Source of the DNA: Lithodes maja
Lineage: Eukaryota; Arthropoda; Malacostraca; Decapoda; Lithodidae
Reading direction: 5' to 3'
DNA: 64,000 bases
Assembly: GCA_037953745.1 (NCBI GenBank)
Contig: JBAKBP010007154.1
Coordinates: forward strand, 38,755-102,754
The notes under the pieces are model-generated. The model was given only the letters and a program-made list of their open reading frames with translations. It was not told where the DNA came from and made no database searches. Each line of letters begins with the position of its first letter. The stretch's first letter is position 1. The position numbers were made by a program, and so were the translations under genes. Below are positions 43,426 through 53,993 of the stretch, one piece after another.

Positions 43426-44599
43426 TGTTACTACACTTTAGAACCTCCTGGTCTTCTAGCTGCAATTTGCGAATATCTGAGGGAGCTAGCCTGTCTAAGT
43501 GTTTGCGAAACAACTCATGCCCTCCCCCAACATCGAACTTTGCATCCCGTTGCTCTCTCCGTGTATACCGTTGCTGCCTCTGAGTCTCTTTAAGCCCTGC
43601 CTCTACACTCTCAGTGACAGGTGGTGGTGCTTCTCCAGACTCTAATAACGGTGCTAATACTGAGTCACCGAGAAGCGCTGCTGGTACTAGACTCTCCACC
43701 GTATCAGCTTTCAGCACCTTCTCGTGACCGTTCCTCCGCTTATTTGAAGACTGTTGGTTAGGCTGTGACTCCCTGGATGCGAGAGATCTGGTTACAACAC
43801 ACGCCATTGGTTGCACCTGACACTTCTCAACCCACTCCTGTTCCTCCCTACTCACGTCGGCCGGCTCCTCGGCAACGACTAAGGGTGAAACCTTAGAAGC
43901 AGGCACCGCAAAGTCATTGCCGAGAAGGAGGTCGACGCCCCCAACAGGCAATTTCTCCACGATTCCCACATCCAGTTCACGAGTCACACCGTCAGCTTCA
44001 AGCTCCATTCTAACAAGCGGGTATGACCTAGTTGCATTAACTCCCTGCACCACAACTACCCGCGCCGCGTTTATGGGTCTACCAGTGAAATTCTTCAAGA
44101 GTGTCTGAGAGGCACCTGTGTCACACAAAAGCTGTACCCCGTGCTTCTTGCCCCCCCACTTCACGCAGCCATGCCCTCTATGGTCGCAAAAGGCATCGCG
44201 GACAGGGTTCGAGCCTTCCGGATCCTTCTTCACTGGCGGTGCTCCATCCTCTGATCTTATGCCTCCAGCAAACACAGAAGACTTCTGGAACACCCCAATG
44301 CTGCGAGCCAATGACACAGCCGCCGAGGGAGGTCTGCTCGGACAAGCTTTTGCCATGTGCCCCTCTTTGTGACAGTGATAACACTCAAATTTCCCCTTGG
44401 ACTTATACTGAGGTGTAAAAGTCCCCTGACCCTTCTTAAACGGGGCGGTGCTAGGTTTGTGATCAGTCTTGGTGTCATTGCTTTTAAATTTATGTGTGTC
44501 CATATTCTGGGGAGGGGGAGGGTAACGCTCCTTAACGCCTACATCGTTTCTCTGTGCAGAGCCGCACCCCCGAATTAGTGACAACCGAAGATCAGCCAT
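43277..44599 (-). pseudogene. Outer element gag C-terminus (zinc knuckle) and aspartic protease
   Basis: A 440-codon piece begins MADLRLSLIRGCGSAQRND. It contains a zinc knuckle CYHCHKEGHMAKAC and the protease signature LLCDTGASQTLLKN with VDLLLGNDFAV, followed by a linker rich in Gln, Ser and Glu. The end (KSGDFVFIDGILYRRFQDPQ) is the beginning of the integrase-proximal region, after which the frame is lost. Compared with the inner element's intact version the protease residues are conserved. Confidence 0.85.
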
Positions 44600-45860
44600 C
44601 TCTGCTGCTTCTACGAGTTCTTGGGTTCTTCTCTTTAAGGTTTAAAGTCAAGTCGCCGCCCGTACACTTATAAAACTGCTCTAGAAGCATCAACTGTTTC
44701 ATCTCATCAAACGTAGTTGTCTTCTCTGATCTGAGCCAGTTTCCCATAGCGTCGGACAGGTCCCGGGCGTGCTCCAAGAAGGTACTGTCTCACCCCTTAG
44801 TCACACCCCGGAACTTTAACCTATATGTCTCGGGTTGTAGCTCATATGCCCGCAGGACAGCCTCCTTGAGCTCCTCATAAACAACGCAGGACTCCAAAGG
44901 CAGTGCATCGTAAGCCTTGAGCCCCTTACCTACGAGTCTAGAGGACACAAGGGCCGCCCACTTAACTTCAGGCCACTGATGCTCCCGGCACTTCTTCTCA
45001 AATCTATTGAAAAACTCTGTGACACCAGACTCGTCAAATACAGGGACCAGTTTGAGAAGGTGCGACAGAGACTGATCATGCGCACGGTTTCCAGTACCGA
45101 GTCGCTGTCCCGTCGTCTCAACACGAGACTTCTCTAAATCCATGTCGGCACAGTATCTTGTAGATTCTAGTTCAGTCCTAAGCTCAGCTTCCCTCGTCTG
45201 TTGCTGCATCCTAGCCAGCTCTTTTCTCTCTTCTATCTTAGCAAGCTCATTTCTCTCTTCTATCTTAGCTAGCTCATTTCTCTCTTCTATCTTAGCTAGC
45301 TCTTTTCTCTCTTCTATCTTAGCTAGCTCTTTTCTCTCTTCTATCTTAGCTAGCTCTTTCCTCTCTTCCATCTTAGCTATCTCGAGCTGAAAGAGCATCT
45401 CTGGGGTCAAACCTTGAGGAGGAGGAGGGGATGCAATGATGTTAGAAATACCCGGTGATCCCCCCAGGGACCAACCACCCTGCCAGTCACTACCCCCCTG
45501 CGGAAGCGTGCTCAGGGTCGGTACTCCAATAGGAGGATTGGGAGTCGAGTGAAGGGGAGGCTTGGCCAAAGGGCTCTGAGCACTCACCCTACCTCGTACG
45601 CCAGTCACCCCACCCAGCACACACGTCATCAGGTCATCCTTGGTCATGCCACTAGTACATACATGACCGATAGCTGCGGCTAAGCACTGGAGACCGTACC
45701 GATTCATACCCACCAACCGGTCGGAAGTAACAGGCCATTGTAAAAAATTCCTTGCATCCTCCTCACTGTTCACCAAGTTAACAACCTGCCCATGCTGCTG
45801 CTCCTCAGCTTCTACATCACGTACTGTGTCTTCATCCTGCACTGATCCGCTATAAGACAT
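44600..45860 (-). pseudogene. Outer element gag N-terminus (one stop, one frameshift)
   Basis: Starts at MSYSGSVQDEDTVRDVEAEE (ATG at 45,858-45,860). A SAP-like segment (LVGMNRYGLQCLAAAIGHVC) is followed by a Pro/Gly linker, a coiled coil made of nine-residue repeats (AKIEERKEL, seven or more units), and the gag core EFFNRFEKKCREHQWPEVKW. A TGA near 44,790 (an Arg codon position) stops the frame after KFRGVTKG. It continues in frame to about 44,612, where a one-base indel shifts it out of phase with the zinc-knuckle part. The domain plan is the same as in the inner element, showing common descent. Confidence 0.85.
45195..45390 (-). repeat. In-gene 27 bp tandem repeat (coiled-coil heptad-like)
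   Basis: About seven direct repeats of a 27 bp unit, TTAGCTAGCTCTTTTCTCTC on the plus strand plus TTCTATC. They encode the AKIEERKEL coil. Units are nearly identical, so copy number probably varies between element copies. Confidence 0.85.
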
Positions 45861-46096
45861 GATGCTCACTGAAGATTTTTTCACTTTGATACACAAAAAA
45901 GAAGTACCCCAAACTCTTATACCACAATATTCACAATAACAAATTCTCGGAGACAGCTTAAGTGCTATATTACTTTGCTAAAAAAATAATTCTTGCATGT
46001 CCTCAAAAAATATTCCACAAAATCAACAAATGTTCACTGCCTAAACTGTGAGAAAAATCTGCACAATAACCTGCAATTATATGTCAGTTCACCAAA

Positions 46097-46114
46097 TCCT
46101 GAGCTAGGTCGCCA
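46097..46114 (-). promoter_or_regulatory. Outer element tRNA primer-binding site
   Basis: TGGCGACCTAGCTCAGGA on the minus strand, two bases inside the 5' LTR. Confidence 0.7.
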
Positions 46115-46116
46115 TT

Positions 46117-47937
46117 TTTTACGATCGGGTCTCGTATAAATCAGTGGCTCTTATACATTGGACTAGACTGGCATAAACGCAACAACAGAAACGCTCGATC
46201 CAACCCCTGATATATAATCCCGTCGAACAAAGAACACATATACCCTCCAGAGTTATATCTGCGATAGCGGGGTATCTTAACTCTCAGTATCTATGTGCTT
46301 CTACTATAGGCTGATGTTCTCTGAAACAGCCTATTACCTATAACATATGGTTGCTTAGTTATGGTACACAAGGAAAAGATAGTTAACTTAATTAAATCAT
46401 AAGAGTGATCTAATGCAAACAAGAAGAAGGTTTACTTAACGTTACGTTAATCAATAATATCTGTCACTCCTTTATGAAAGAAAGTGTTGTAAAGTCCTCA
46501 AGCACCGAACAAGGAATCTTCTGAATAATGTCGGATGCTACTAAGAAGAACGTATCGGAAATGGAACCACAAAATAGCAGGAGGCAGGACAATGCACGTG
46601 TAGGCTAAATACACAAAAAGGCTGGACCTATAATGTTATTGGACACAAGAATATTATAAGCGGTGCAACAGTAATAATGCTCGCCACGAAAAAGTAGTAC
46701 TCCTATTAACAAAACCGGTCTATGCTGGTTGTGTCTCTCTACAGCAACCTAGACCTCAAAATGCTTGTGTAGAAATAATGGGTATGCATAAAAGAGTATA
46801 TGATCTAATCCAGCTAATGTCTACCCGGGTTAATAAAGTCTAGCTGGGATGTGCAAAGGTACAGAATTCTGGTGGAGCAAGGCAGCTCCTAACCTAGTGT
46901 GGACCTTGGGTCTGTGCGGCCTGATTACGTTAATATGAAGGGGTGCTCTCTTGAGGATTCTCGATCACAAGTATCGAGTATCCTCCTGGCGACCCTCAAA
47001 AGTAAAAGCAAATAGAGTTAGAACAGTGTTGGGTGGATTAGGCAAGCAGCCCTCACGCACTACACAGTCTAAACTCCAAGGTACACAGACAAAAGATCCA
47101 CCCAGGTAACCCACAGAATCCGTAGTGTCGTGCAGCTCAAAAGTAGCCTACACACAGTGAAAACACCAACAGCAAGGTACCTGATCCCTAGTCTAGCATT
47201 GTTTAACCCTGTAGAAACATTAGTGATTGATGGAGACAGTCCGAGCAATACAATCTCCCAAAAAGACAATGACTATCTTCAACCTTAGCCTAGTACATAA
47301 GAAATGTGAGATCCAGCATATAATACAGTCTGGCCACCAATTCAAGGTGTGGATGCAGGGAACCAGAGGGGGATTGATATTAATAAAAGGTGAGGAAGTA
47401 GTGGAAATGATAGAGGCGGTAGAAGAGAAAGATTCTAAGACAAGAGTGTGGAACAGTTCAAGGGAGATGCTTAGTGTATGTTGTCTGGGACGGATCTGAC
47501 CAGGATATTTCCAGGGACCGCATGGGTGGAGTCCCAGTTCGCAGGAATGGCACGAGGGCGCGCGACAGTCGCCCAGTAAGCAGCCGCCTAGTAGGCCGTG
47601 TTAGGCAGGAGGCAACGAATCCCACGAGGCCTATGTAAGGGGGCCAGCCACGCGCCACACTCACCACCAAGTCACACCACCTGGTCTCTCTCTCTCTCTC
47701 TCTCTCTCCCGCTCGCCTTCCCATCATTCAATTACTTAACACAATACTTTCAATTGACTAAATAAAATAGAAAGGATTGTGACAGACGAAAACAAAGAAC
47801 AGTTCTGAACTGTCTGCAACACAAGCTTTCTCGAGAAGGAAAGTACACAATGATAGGTAGACTGTAGCTACATTCTCTGCCCTGGCGAGTCCTAGCGAGT
47901 AAGCCATGCGGTTCTGGGGGAAGCGGTGAGCGTCACA
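46117..47937 (-). repeat. Outer element 5' LTR (1,821 bp)
   Basis: Partner of 30,152-31,968. Its inner boundary reads TTTTACG where the other LTR has TGTTACG. Several substitutions (for example at about 47,081 and 47,202) separate the two, consistent with an older insertion than the inner element. Confidence 0.9.
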
Positions 47938-47966
47938 AGCGTCAGCCACGAGCTTCTGGTCAATGA

Positions 47967-48312
47967 TTATTAACACTTACGGTGCGGGCATATTTCCGCT
48001 ATATTAGGGGTCATTCAGGCACTCCTGAATGATAAAGCAAGTGTCTGAATGAAATGAAAACAAATATTCACCCAAAAACTAGAAGAAAATAGCTTCAAAA
48101 TGACACCAGAACGAGCTTCATAGCACGCAGGATTCATCCGCAGCGCTACCATAGACATTCGCTAATACTGAGTGAATATCGCTAATGTCGTGCTACATTT
48201 GCCTTTGGCAGCTTTGCTATGTCATCAGTGTCGCAGCCGCCTGACTGGAGAGCGGACGGGGGCCTGCCGCGCTCCCGCTCACTCAGACTCGTCTCCACAG
48301 GTTTTAAAAGCC
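47967..48312 (+). mobile_element. TTAA-type MITE, family B (copy 2)
   Basis: Begins with TTAACACTTACGG and GGGCATAT, and is homologous in inverted orientation to 20,347-20,701. The right edge is near GGTTTTAAAAGCC; a clean TTAA is not certain there. Confidence 0.6.
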
Positions 48313-48324
48313 TGTAAGTTGCTA

Positions 48325-48594
48325 TAAATTCCTGGTGAGCGTTAGCAAGCCAGCATATTAAAAAAAAAAAAAAAACGACAGCAGGCGAAATTTATAAATT
48401 TTTTGATTGAAAAATGTCTCCAGCGAAGCCGGATTCCTCCATACAATGCTGGCTCGCTATGTTTTGCCAGGAAGAAATCGACACCTGGATGGGGATAACG
48501 TCTAAAAACAGTAGGCTGAATGGGACGAATGGATACAAGCCAGAGAGAGAGAAAAGGAGAAAAAAAGCAGGTCACCCCCCCCCCCCCCCCTTAA
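48325..48594. mobile_element. TTAA-type MITE, family A copy 3 (5'-damaged)
   Basis: Contains CCTGGTGAGCGTTAGC, TCTCCAGCGAAGCCGGA, CCTGGATGGGGATAA and GTAGGCTGAATGGG as in copies 1 and 2, and ends in TTAA (48,591-48,594) after a C-run. The left arm is shortened. Confidence 0.65.
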
Positions 48595-49219
48595 GCGTGA
48601 GTGTACATACATTTAGGTTATATTATTAACCTCTTCTGTACTGGCGCTGTTATTTTAATTGTATTTTGGCTACTATTAGACGATTTTATTTAGTTTAAAA
48701 AGGGCCTCCAGCAATTAATAGGCTTCGAACTATCTCACTTAACCCTTTTTACTACACAGATCCTTCCTAAACTGCACACAATCGCCTAAATATAGCTAGA
48801 AGAAAACTAAGAAGACAAATCCGGTAAGTAAGGAAGGGGTTAATAATGGTTATTGTTGTAGACGACAATATTATGTTTAGGAATTGTTTAGTGCTATTGT
48901 ATTGTTTTTCTTAGATTATTGATTTGTTTAATACATATACTGTATATGGTTAGTGATAACAGTGCAATTTTAGACAAATTAGAATGTAAAGAATAACTCT
49001 AATTGTATAAATATACAGTATATGTTTTGTTAAAGAAAATATGCAATGCAAAAAATCGGAAAGGCAGTGAGATGGCAACACTTTTTGTTTGTATATGGTA
49101 GTTAGCATCTCACAGATGATATAGAAGGGGTACTTTTTGGGTGATTTTTGCATGTATTCATTATTTTTCTAGTTTCCTCCCTAGACCTCCATCAAATTAA
49201 AAACAACATCCATTAGATC
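48595..49219. other. AT-rich DNA with no recognised gene
   Basis: Includes AT-rich sequence and an A/T-rich minus-strand frame at 48,950-49,153 with no family resemblance. Words near 48,628-48,800 (TTAACCTCTTCTGTACTGG...TTAACCCTTTTT) may be another decayed TTAA MITE. Confidence 0.4.
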
Positions 49220-49483
49220 CCACTTCTAGATTAATTTGTACATTTTTCGGTAGAAAAATGTTCCGGCCGAAGGCCATTTCTTCCAACATTACAGGCTCAC
49301 TATCGTTCGTCAGGGAAATAATTGACACCTAAATTGCACGAAAGGTCTAAATATTGATGAAGAAATGGGGCGAAAGGTCTTAAAATTGACTAATTAATGG
49401 GGCAAACATCTCAACATCTGAAAACTAATGGGGCAAAACATGAGGGAGAAAGTGGTCCAGAAAACCGGCCCATCCCCCCTTAA
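49220..49483. mobile_element. TTAA-type MITE, diverged family A copy 4
   Basis: Shares the central TTCCGGCCGAAGGCC-like palindrome, CTATCGTTCGTCAGGGAAATA and TTGACACCTAAAT with family A and the copy at 54,470. It ends CATCCCCCCTTAA (TTAA 49,480-49,483). Confidence 0.5.
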
Positions 49484-49623
49484 AGTCTCTGTCTTCCGCA
49501 GTTTCCTTCAAGGGATTGGAGTTCTCGAAAAGTGGCTCCCATCGTGACATTATTCTTGACTTTAAGTGTGCTGGCTTAATAATCCAATAGGGTTGATAGC
49601 CTTTGAAATCCTATTTTAACTAA

Positions 49624-49672
49624 AGCCTGGTTCACACATAGACGAGTCGGTGCCCGAGTCCAACACGAGTGA
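49624..49672 (+). repeat. Left terminal inverted repeat of the 4.37 kb element
   Basis: 49 bases, perfect match to 53,945-53,993 in inverted orientation. The outer part resembles the terminus of the MITE at 27,217 (AGCTCGGTTCACACATA). Confidence 0.9.
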
Positions 49673-50129
49673 TGAAATTTTGCTATTCGGCAATGACTCG
49701 TCAATACTCTGCAACACTCGTGTAGACTCGTGTTACACTCGTGTAGACTCACATTACACTCGTGTATACTCTCCGTGTATCGGGGTGTGTCCTGGGTACT
49801 CGCCACGTGGCCCAAACATTTCATACATGCATGAAATTTCTTGTCCCCGTCACGAGTCCGACGGAAATACGTGTAGACTCGTGTACATACATGTTGACTC
49901 TTGTGGACTCGTGTTGGACTCTGCATAACTCTTCACTACTCGTGTTTACTCGTTTTAACTGTGTAACACTCTTTGGTGATTCGTCCTCGATCGTGGACAT
50001 TTTAATGTTGTATTTTGTATGTCAAAATAAAATGCATGTGACTCCAGGTGTTGTTTTGCATCCAATTACTATTTATAGCTACTTTATTCATATAAGTTTA
50101 ATTTACAATTTTACTTTACTCAAGTTTTA

Positions 50130-50476
50130 AATGAAAATAAACACGATGTGAGGAAGAACACTTTATTGACAACGTTTCGCATATAGCTTCATCAGGCCAA
50201 TGCCATACAGCAAAAGATTTTTTCCGGTCAACAATTTCTTTTCGGACCGAGAACAACCATACAAGGGAGGAGGAAAGAGGGCGGGAAAATTCATGCAGAG
50301 GTCAAGTGAATGGTGGAGTCAAGATTAATGGGCGGAGCTTTCCGTCTACTCCGTGTGTGTGTTTGTGTGTGTGTGTGTGTGTGTGAACGTATGAATATAG
50401 TAAAAAGAGAAGTTTAAACTAGATACGTATACAAATTACATACAAAGAGAAATAATAATCATCATAATAAAGTAAT
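50130..50476 (-). mobile_element. Left arm of an inverted-repeat element with hammerhead-like motif
   Basis: Reverse complement of 52,222-53,010 (apart from the SINE in that arm). Both arms contain a CA/TG microsatellite, GTATACAAATTACATAC..., CATGCAGAGGTCAAGTGAAT and a terminal CTGATGA...GAAACGTTGTCAATAAA block. Penelope-type elements often leave inverted tandem copies, but no RT of that type is present. Confidence 0.6.
50168..50196 (-). other. Hammerhead-ribozyme-like motif (left arm)
   Basis: On the minus strand CTGATGAAGCTATATGC then GAAACGTTGTC, identical to 52,943-52,971. The CTGATGA and GAAA boxes and the GTC cleavage-like triplet are in the right order. An extra A follows CTGATGA and stem I does not pair, so it is probably inactive. 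Confidence 0.35.
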
Positions 50477-50497
50477 TTCAGTAAATTCAGTAATTTC

Positions 50498-51960
50498 AGT
50501 AATTACCTTATAGGTGAGAGATTTAGATGTGACCTTAATAAATTCTTCTCAGCATGGATTCACTCAGGGACGTTCTTGCCTTACTAATTTGCTTAGTTTC
50601 TTCTCAGAGGTATATGAAGCAGTAGATAATGACAAGTCATATGATATAATATATTTAGATTTCAGTAAAGCTTTCGACAGAGTCCCCCATGAGAGATTGA
50701 TGAGAAAGGTTGAGGCGCATGGAATAGGTGGGGCGTTGTTGGGATGGATTAGGTCATGGCTAATTGGTAGGAAGCAGAGAGTCAGCATAAATGGTACGAA
50801 GTCAGAATGGGGAGCAGTCAAAAGTGGTGTCCCCCAGGGATCTGTATTAGGTCCTCTGTTGTTTGTTATATACATAAATGACCTTGATTTAGGTATAACT
50901 AGTAGGATAAGTAAATTTGCAGACGATACCAAAATGGGGAGAACAATTGATTCAGATAGAGATATAGAGTGCCTCCAAAGGGATCTAGATACCTGACACG
51001 AATGGTCAGTAAATTGGCAGATGAAGTTTAACATTGACAAATGCAAGGTATTAAAGATAGGGAAGATGCATACAAATGTTAAATATAAACTAGCTAATGT
51101 GGAATTAGAAAACTCGAATTGTGAGAAAGATCTAGGTGTGTTTGTTAGCAATTATTTGAAGCCTAGACAACAGTGTATAAGCGTTCGAAACAAGGCAAAC
51201 AGGATTCTCGGGTTCATCTCTAGGAGTGTGAGTAACAGAACTGCTGATGTTATCTTAAAACTTTACTTGTCATTAGTGAGACCCCATATGGATTATGCTG
51301 TTCAATTTTGGTGTCCTTATTACAGAATGGACATAGATTCATTGGAGAGAGTACAACGTAGAATGACAAAAATGATCCATAATATTAGAAATCTTCCGTA
51401 TAAAGAAAGGTTGAAGAAATTAGGCTTACATTCGTTAGAGAGACGCAGAGTTAGAGGGGATATGATAGAGGTGTTCAAGTGGGTTAGTGGGATTAACAAA
51501 GGGGACATGACAAATGTACTAAAGCTCAGTGATAGCGAAAGAACTCGTACCAATGGTTTCAAATTAGATAAATTTCGTTTCAGAAAAGATATAGGCAAAA
51601 ATTGGTTTGGTAACAGAGTTGTAGATGGGTGGAATGGACTACCAAGTGCTATAGTGGGATTAAAAACGATAGGGATCTTTAAGATAAAATTGGATAAGCA
51701 TATGGACGAGAAGGGTTGGATGTGAAGGGGGATCAGCAGGGTTGGGCCAATCAGCGCTCTGCAGACCCCGTAATCCTGCGTTAATCTCTAACCGTTTTGG
51801 TAAGATGATCCTCAGGGTATTAGAGTGTTGAGCCTATAATTGGGCTTTGTAATTGGGGTTGTGTGGGACAGGGATCTGCCTTGCTTAGGCCAATCGGCTT
51901 TCTGCAGACTCCCATTTTCTTATGTTCTTATGTTCTCAGTTCAGACAGCTGCTGTCATTA
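50498..51960 (+). pseudogene. CR1-like LINE, nearly intact RT 3' half with one stop
   Basis: The frame opens at about 50,500 and reads SSQHGFTQGRSCLTNLLSFF, IIYLDFSKAFDRVPHERLMR (catalytic Asp), VKSGVPQGSVLGPLLFVIYI and ISKFADDTKMGRT (catalytic Asp pair). A single TGA at 50,994-50,996 follows the palm (DLDT). The same frame continues through FNIDKCKVLKIGK, CEKDLGVFVSNYLKPRQQCI, LYLSLVRPHMDYAVQFWCPY and WNGLPSAIVGLKTI to the stop at 51,725. The 3' end carries a TTCTTATGTTCTTATGTTC tail (51,930-51,950). It is 5'-truncated at the fingers region, inserted between the two inverted arms. Confidence 0.85.
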
Positions 51961-51964
51961 TACT

Positions 51965-51966
<2 letters not shown>

Positions 51967-52045
<79 letters not shown>

Positions 52046-52200
52046 ATCTTTATCTGTATATATTTGTTTTATTATCTTTATTATAATTATTTTTATTATT
52101 GTGTTATTGTTATTATTATTGTTAATAATAATACTATTATTATTAGTAGTAGTAGTATTTTAGTCTGTATTATTTGTTTTTCTTTGTATTAATATTAATG
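51967..52200. repeat. (TC)n followed by AT-rich trinucleotide-like DNA
   Basis: About 75 bp of pure CT dinucleotides (51,967-52,041) directly behind the LINE tail, then TTATTATTGT and TAGTAGTAG-type low complexity. Confidence 0.9.
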
Positions 52201-52310
52201 ATGAGTGACGCTTTCTACAGTATAACTTTATTATGATGATTATTATTTATCTTTGTATGTAATTTGTATACGTATTTAGTTTAAACTTATCTTTTTACTA
52301 TATTCATACG

Positions 52311-52346
<36 letters not shown>

Positions 52347-52349
<3 letters not shown>

Positions 52350-52787
52350 GTAGCCTAGTAGGTAGAGCTCTCGTCTCATACACGAGGGGTCGGGGGTTCA
52401 ATCCCCGGCCGGGCGGAGACAAATTGGGCTTGTCTCCTTTCATGTGTTAGCCTCAGTTCACCTAGCTGTAAATAGGTACCTGGAATAAGTGGACGACGTT
52501 GTGACGTCCCATCTGGGGTTGGCAAAAATGGTACAAGGCGAGATGGGTATCATATGGTTCACCTAAGCTGATGGCTACCTAAGCCTTCGGGCGAGACGGT
52601 ACCGTCTATAGTGAGAATGGTACCATACAGATCCACCCTAAGCCTTCGTTTCCGATGTCGCCAATTGGCTAAACAAATACAGACTACACACACATCCACA
52701 GCCATTCCAACGATACATATAACACCTACACATATAGGAGGCGGGAAATAACGAGCATGCTCACTCCCGCAATACAACTAGAGTAAG
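52347..52787 (+). mobile_element. tRNA-derived SINE inserted in a microsatellite
   Basis: The head has a tRNA layout: an A-box TAGCCTAGTAGGTAGAGCTC, an anticodon arm, and a good B-box GGGGGTTCAATCC. The body includes CACCTAGCTGTAAATAGGTA and CCTGG, a word common in arthropod SINEs. The tRNA-like part is about 72 bases; the remainder is SINE body or filler to the resumed arm. Confidence 0.75.
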
Positions 52788-52942
52788 TACAGAGTAGACG
52801 GAAAGGTCCGCCCATTAATCTTGACTCCACCATTCACTTGACCTCTGCATGAATTTTCCCGCCCTCTTTCCCCCTCCCCCTCCCTCTTCTCGGTCCGAAA
52901 AGAAATTGTTGACCGGAAAAATCTTTTGGTGTATGGCATTGG

Positions 52943-52971
52943 CCTGATGAAGCTATATGCGAAACGTTGTC
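52943..52971 (+). other. Hammerhead-ribozyme-like motif (right arm)
   Basis: CTGATGAAGCTATATGC then GAAACGTTGTC, followed by AATAAAG. Stem II could be GC/GC with a five-base loop, and stem III AC/GU. Stem I has no convincing pairing and there is one extra base after CTGATGA. Family knowledge: minimal hammerheads occur in canonical Penelope-like elements. Confidence 0.35.
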
Positions 52972-53254
52972 AATAAAGTGCTCTTCCTCACATGGTGTTT
53001 ATTTTCATTATGTCTACTGTTCAAAGTATATTTCTATCAAGTTATAAATGACTTGTTAACAGAGAAACAAATAAGTAATATGAATTAAATAATTTTTGGA
53101 AGAATAGATAAAATAATTATGATGATTAAGCAATTTGAAGGACATAGTTCATGGAAGAACATATACAGTAAGGGAAATATGCTGAACATTATTATAATAC
53201 TGTTATGGATATACAGATTGAAATATATGCAAAGAAAATATAATAAATCTGTGT

Positions 53255-53470
53255 ACCTAGAAAAACATACGAAACATATGAGACAAATATAAATATAAAC
53301 ATAAATATAATATATTAATGATTCTGAAACCACATAGAAAAACATACGAAACATATGAGACAAATATAAATATAAACATAAATATAATATATTAATGATT
53401 CTGAAACCACATAGAAAAACATATAAAAAACTATATGAGACAAATATAAATGTATACATATATAGAGAGA
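53255..53470. repeat. 77 bp tandem repeat, 2.8 copies
   Basis: Units start at 53,255, 53,332 and 53,409 (A[C/T]ATAGAAAAACATACGAAAC core). The first two are nearly identical, the third diverged. AT-rich, non-coding. Confidence 0.85.
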
Positions 53471-53944
53471 ATATAATAATGATATTGAAAGGACTTAGAC
53501 AAACATTACCCAAATATTATGCTCTCTCCACTAATATATGAGAAAAATATAAATAAAATCATAGTAATGAATGTCATTGCTGAAATATAATTAGAAAATA
53601 AAGAATTATGTACGAGGATTGTTAATATTGACAGTGGTGTTGACACGTGTTACACTCGTGTTGACCCGTGATACACTCGTGTTGATCCGTGTTACACTCG
53701 TCGTGACTTGTGTTGACTCGTACCTACTCTTTGTTTTCGTACCCTGGAATTTGACCGTTATTTTTCAAATTTATACCACTCGTGTTGGGTTCGTGTTACA
53801 CTTGTAATGACTCTCCGTTACTCGTGCGGACTCTTGAATGAACACGTGTCGACTCGTATTAACTCATGTTAAACTCGTGTTGACTCGGGATCGGTTACTA
53901 CTCGTATAAAATCGGCCTCCAGCAACGCCGATAATCGACGAGTG

Positions 53945-53993
53945 TCACTCGTGTTGGACTCGGGCACCGACTCGTCTATGTGTGAACCAGGCT
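53945..53993 (-). repeat. Right terminal inverted repeat of the 4.37 kb element
   Basis: Perfect inverted partner of 49,624-49,672. Confidence 0.9.

Larger units (their letters stand above)
30152..47937 (-). mobile_element. Outer Ty3/Gypsy LTR retrotransposon, Gmr1-like domain order
   Basis: Minus-strand element with LTRs at both ends and target duplication AGCG (30,148-30,151 and 47,938-47,941). Pol order read from its 5' side is gag, protease, integrase, RT, RNase H. Integrase before RT is unusual for Ty3/Gypsy and defines the Gmr1-like group. No envelope gene was seen. The 5' LTR is followed after two bases by TGGCGACC (primer site), and TTGGGTGGGG (polypurine tract) precedes the 3' LTR. 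The coding part carries at least two nonsense codons and three frameshifts, and a related element has inserted into it at 32,844-41,068. Without the insertion it would be about 9.6 kb. Confidence 0.85.
52222..53010 (+). mobile_element. Right arm of the inverted-repeat element (contains a SINE)
   Basis: Inverted copy of 50,130-50,476. The arm is split at its (AC)n tract (52,313-52,346) by the SINE at 52,347, and resumes at about 52,788 (GAGTAGACGGAAAGGTCCGC). Confidence 0.65.
49624..53993. mobile_element. 4.37 kb non-autonomous DNA element with ~50 bp perfect inverted termini
   Basis: The terminus AGCCTGGTTCACACATAGAC continues as a perfect inverted repeat to 49,672 on the left and 53,945 on the right. 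TAA flanks both sides (49,621-49,623 and 53,994-53,996), a 3 bp duplication like that of PIF/Harbinger elements; a 5 bp AACTA reading is also possible. About 300 bp inside each end are packed with ACTCGTGT-type words, possible transposase-binding sites. No transposase gene is present. The interior holds an inverted-repeat element, a LINE and a SINE. Confidence 0.8.

Noticed and set aside
52347..52418. Functional tRNA gene
   Set aside because: A- and B-boxes are good, but a SINE body follows and the acceptor stem does not close; treated as a SINE head.
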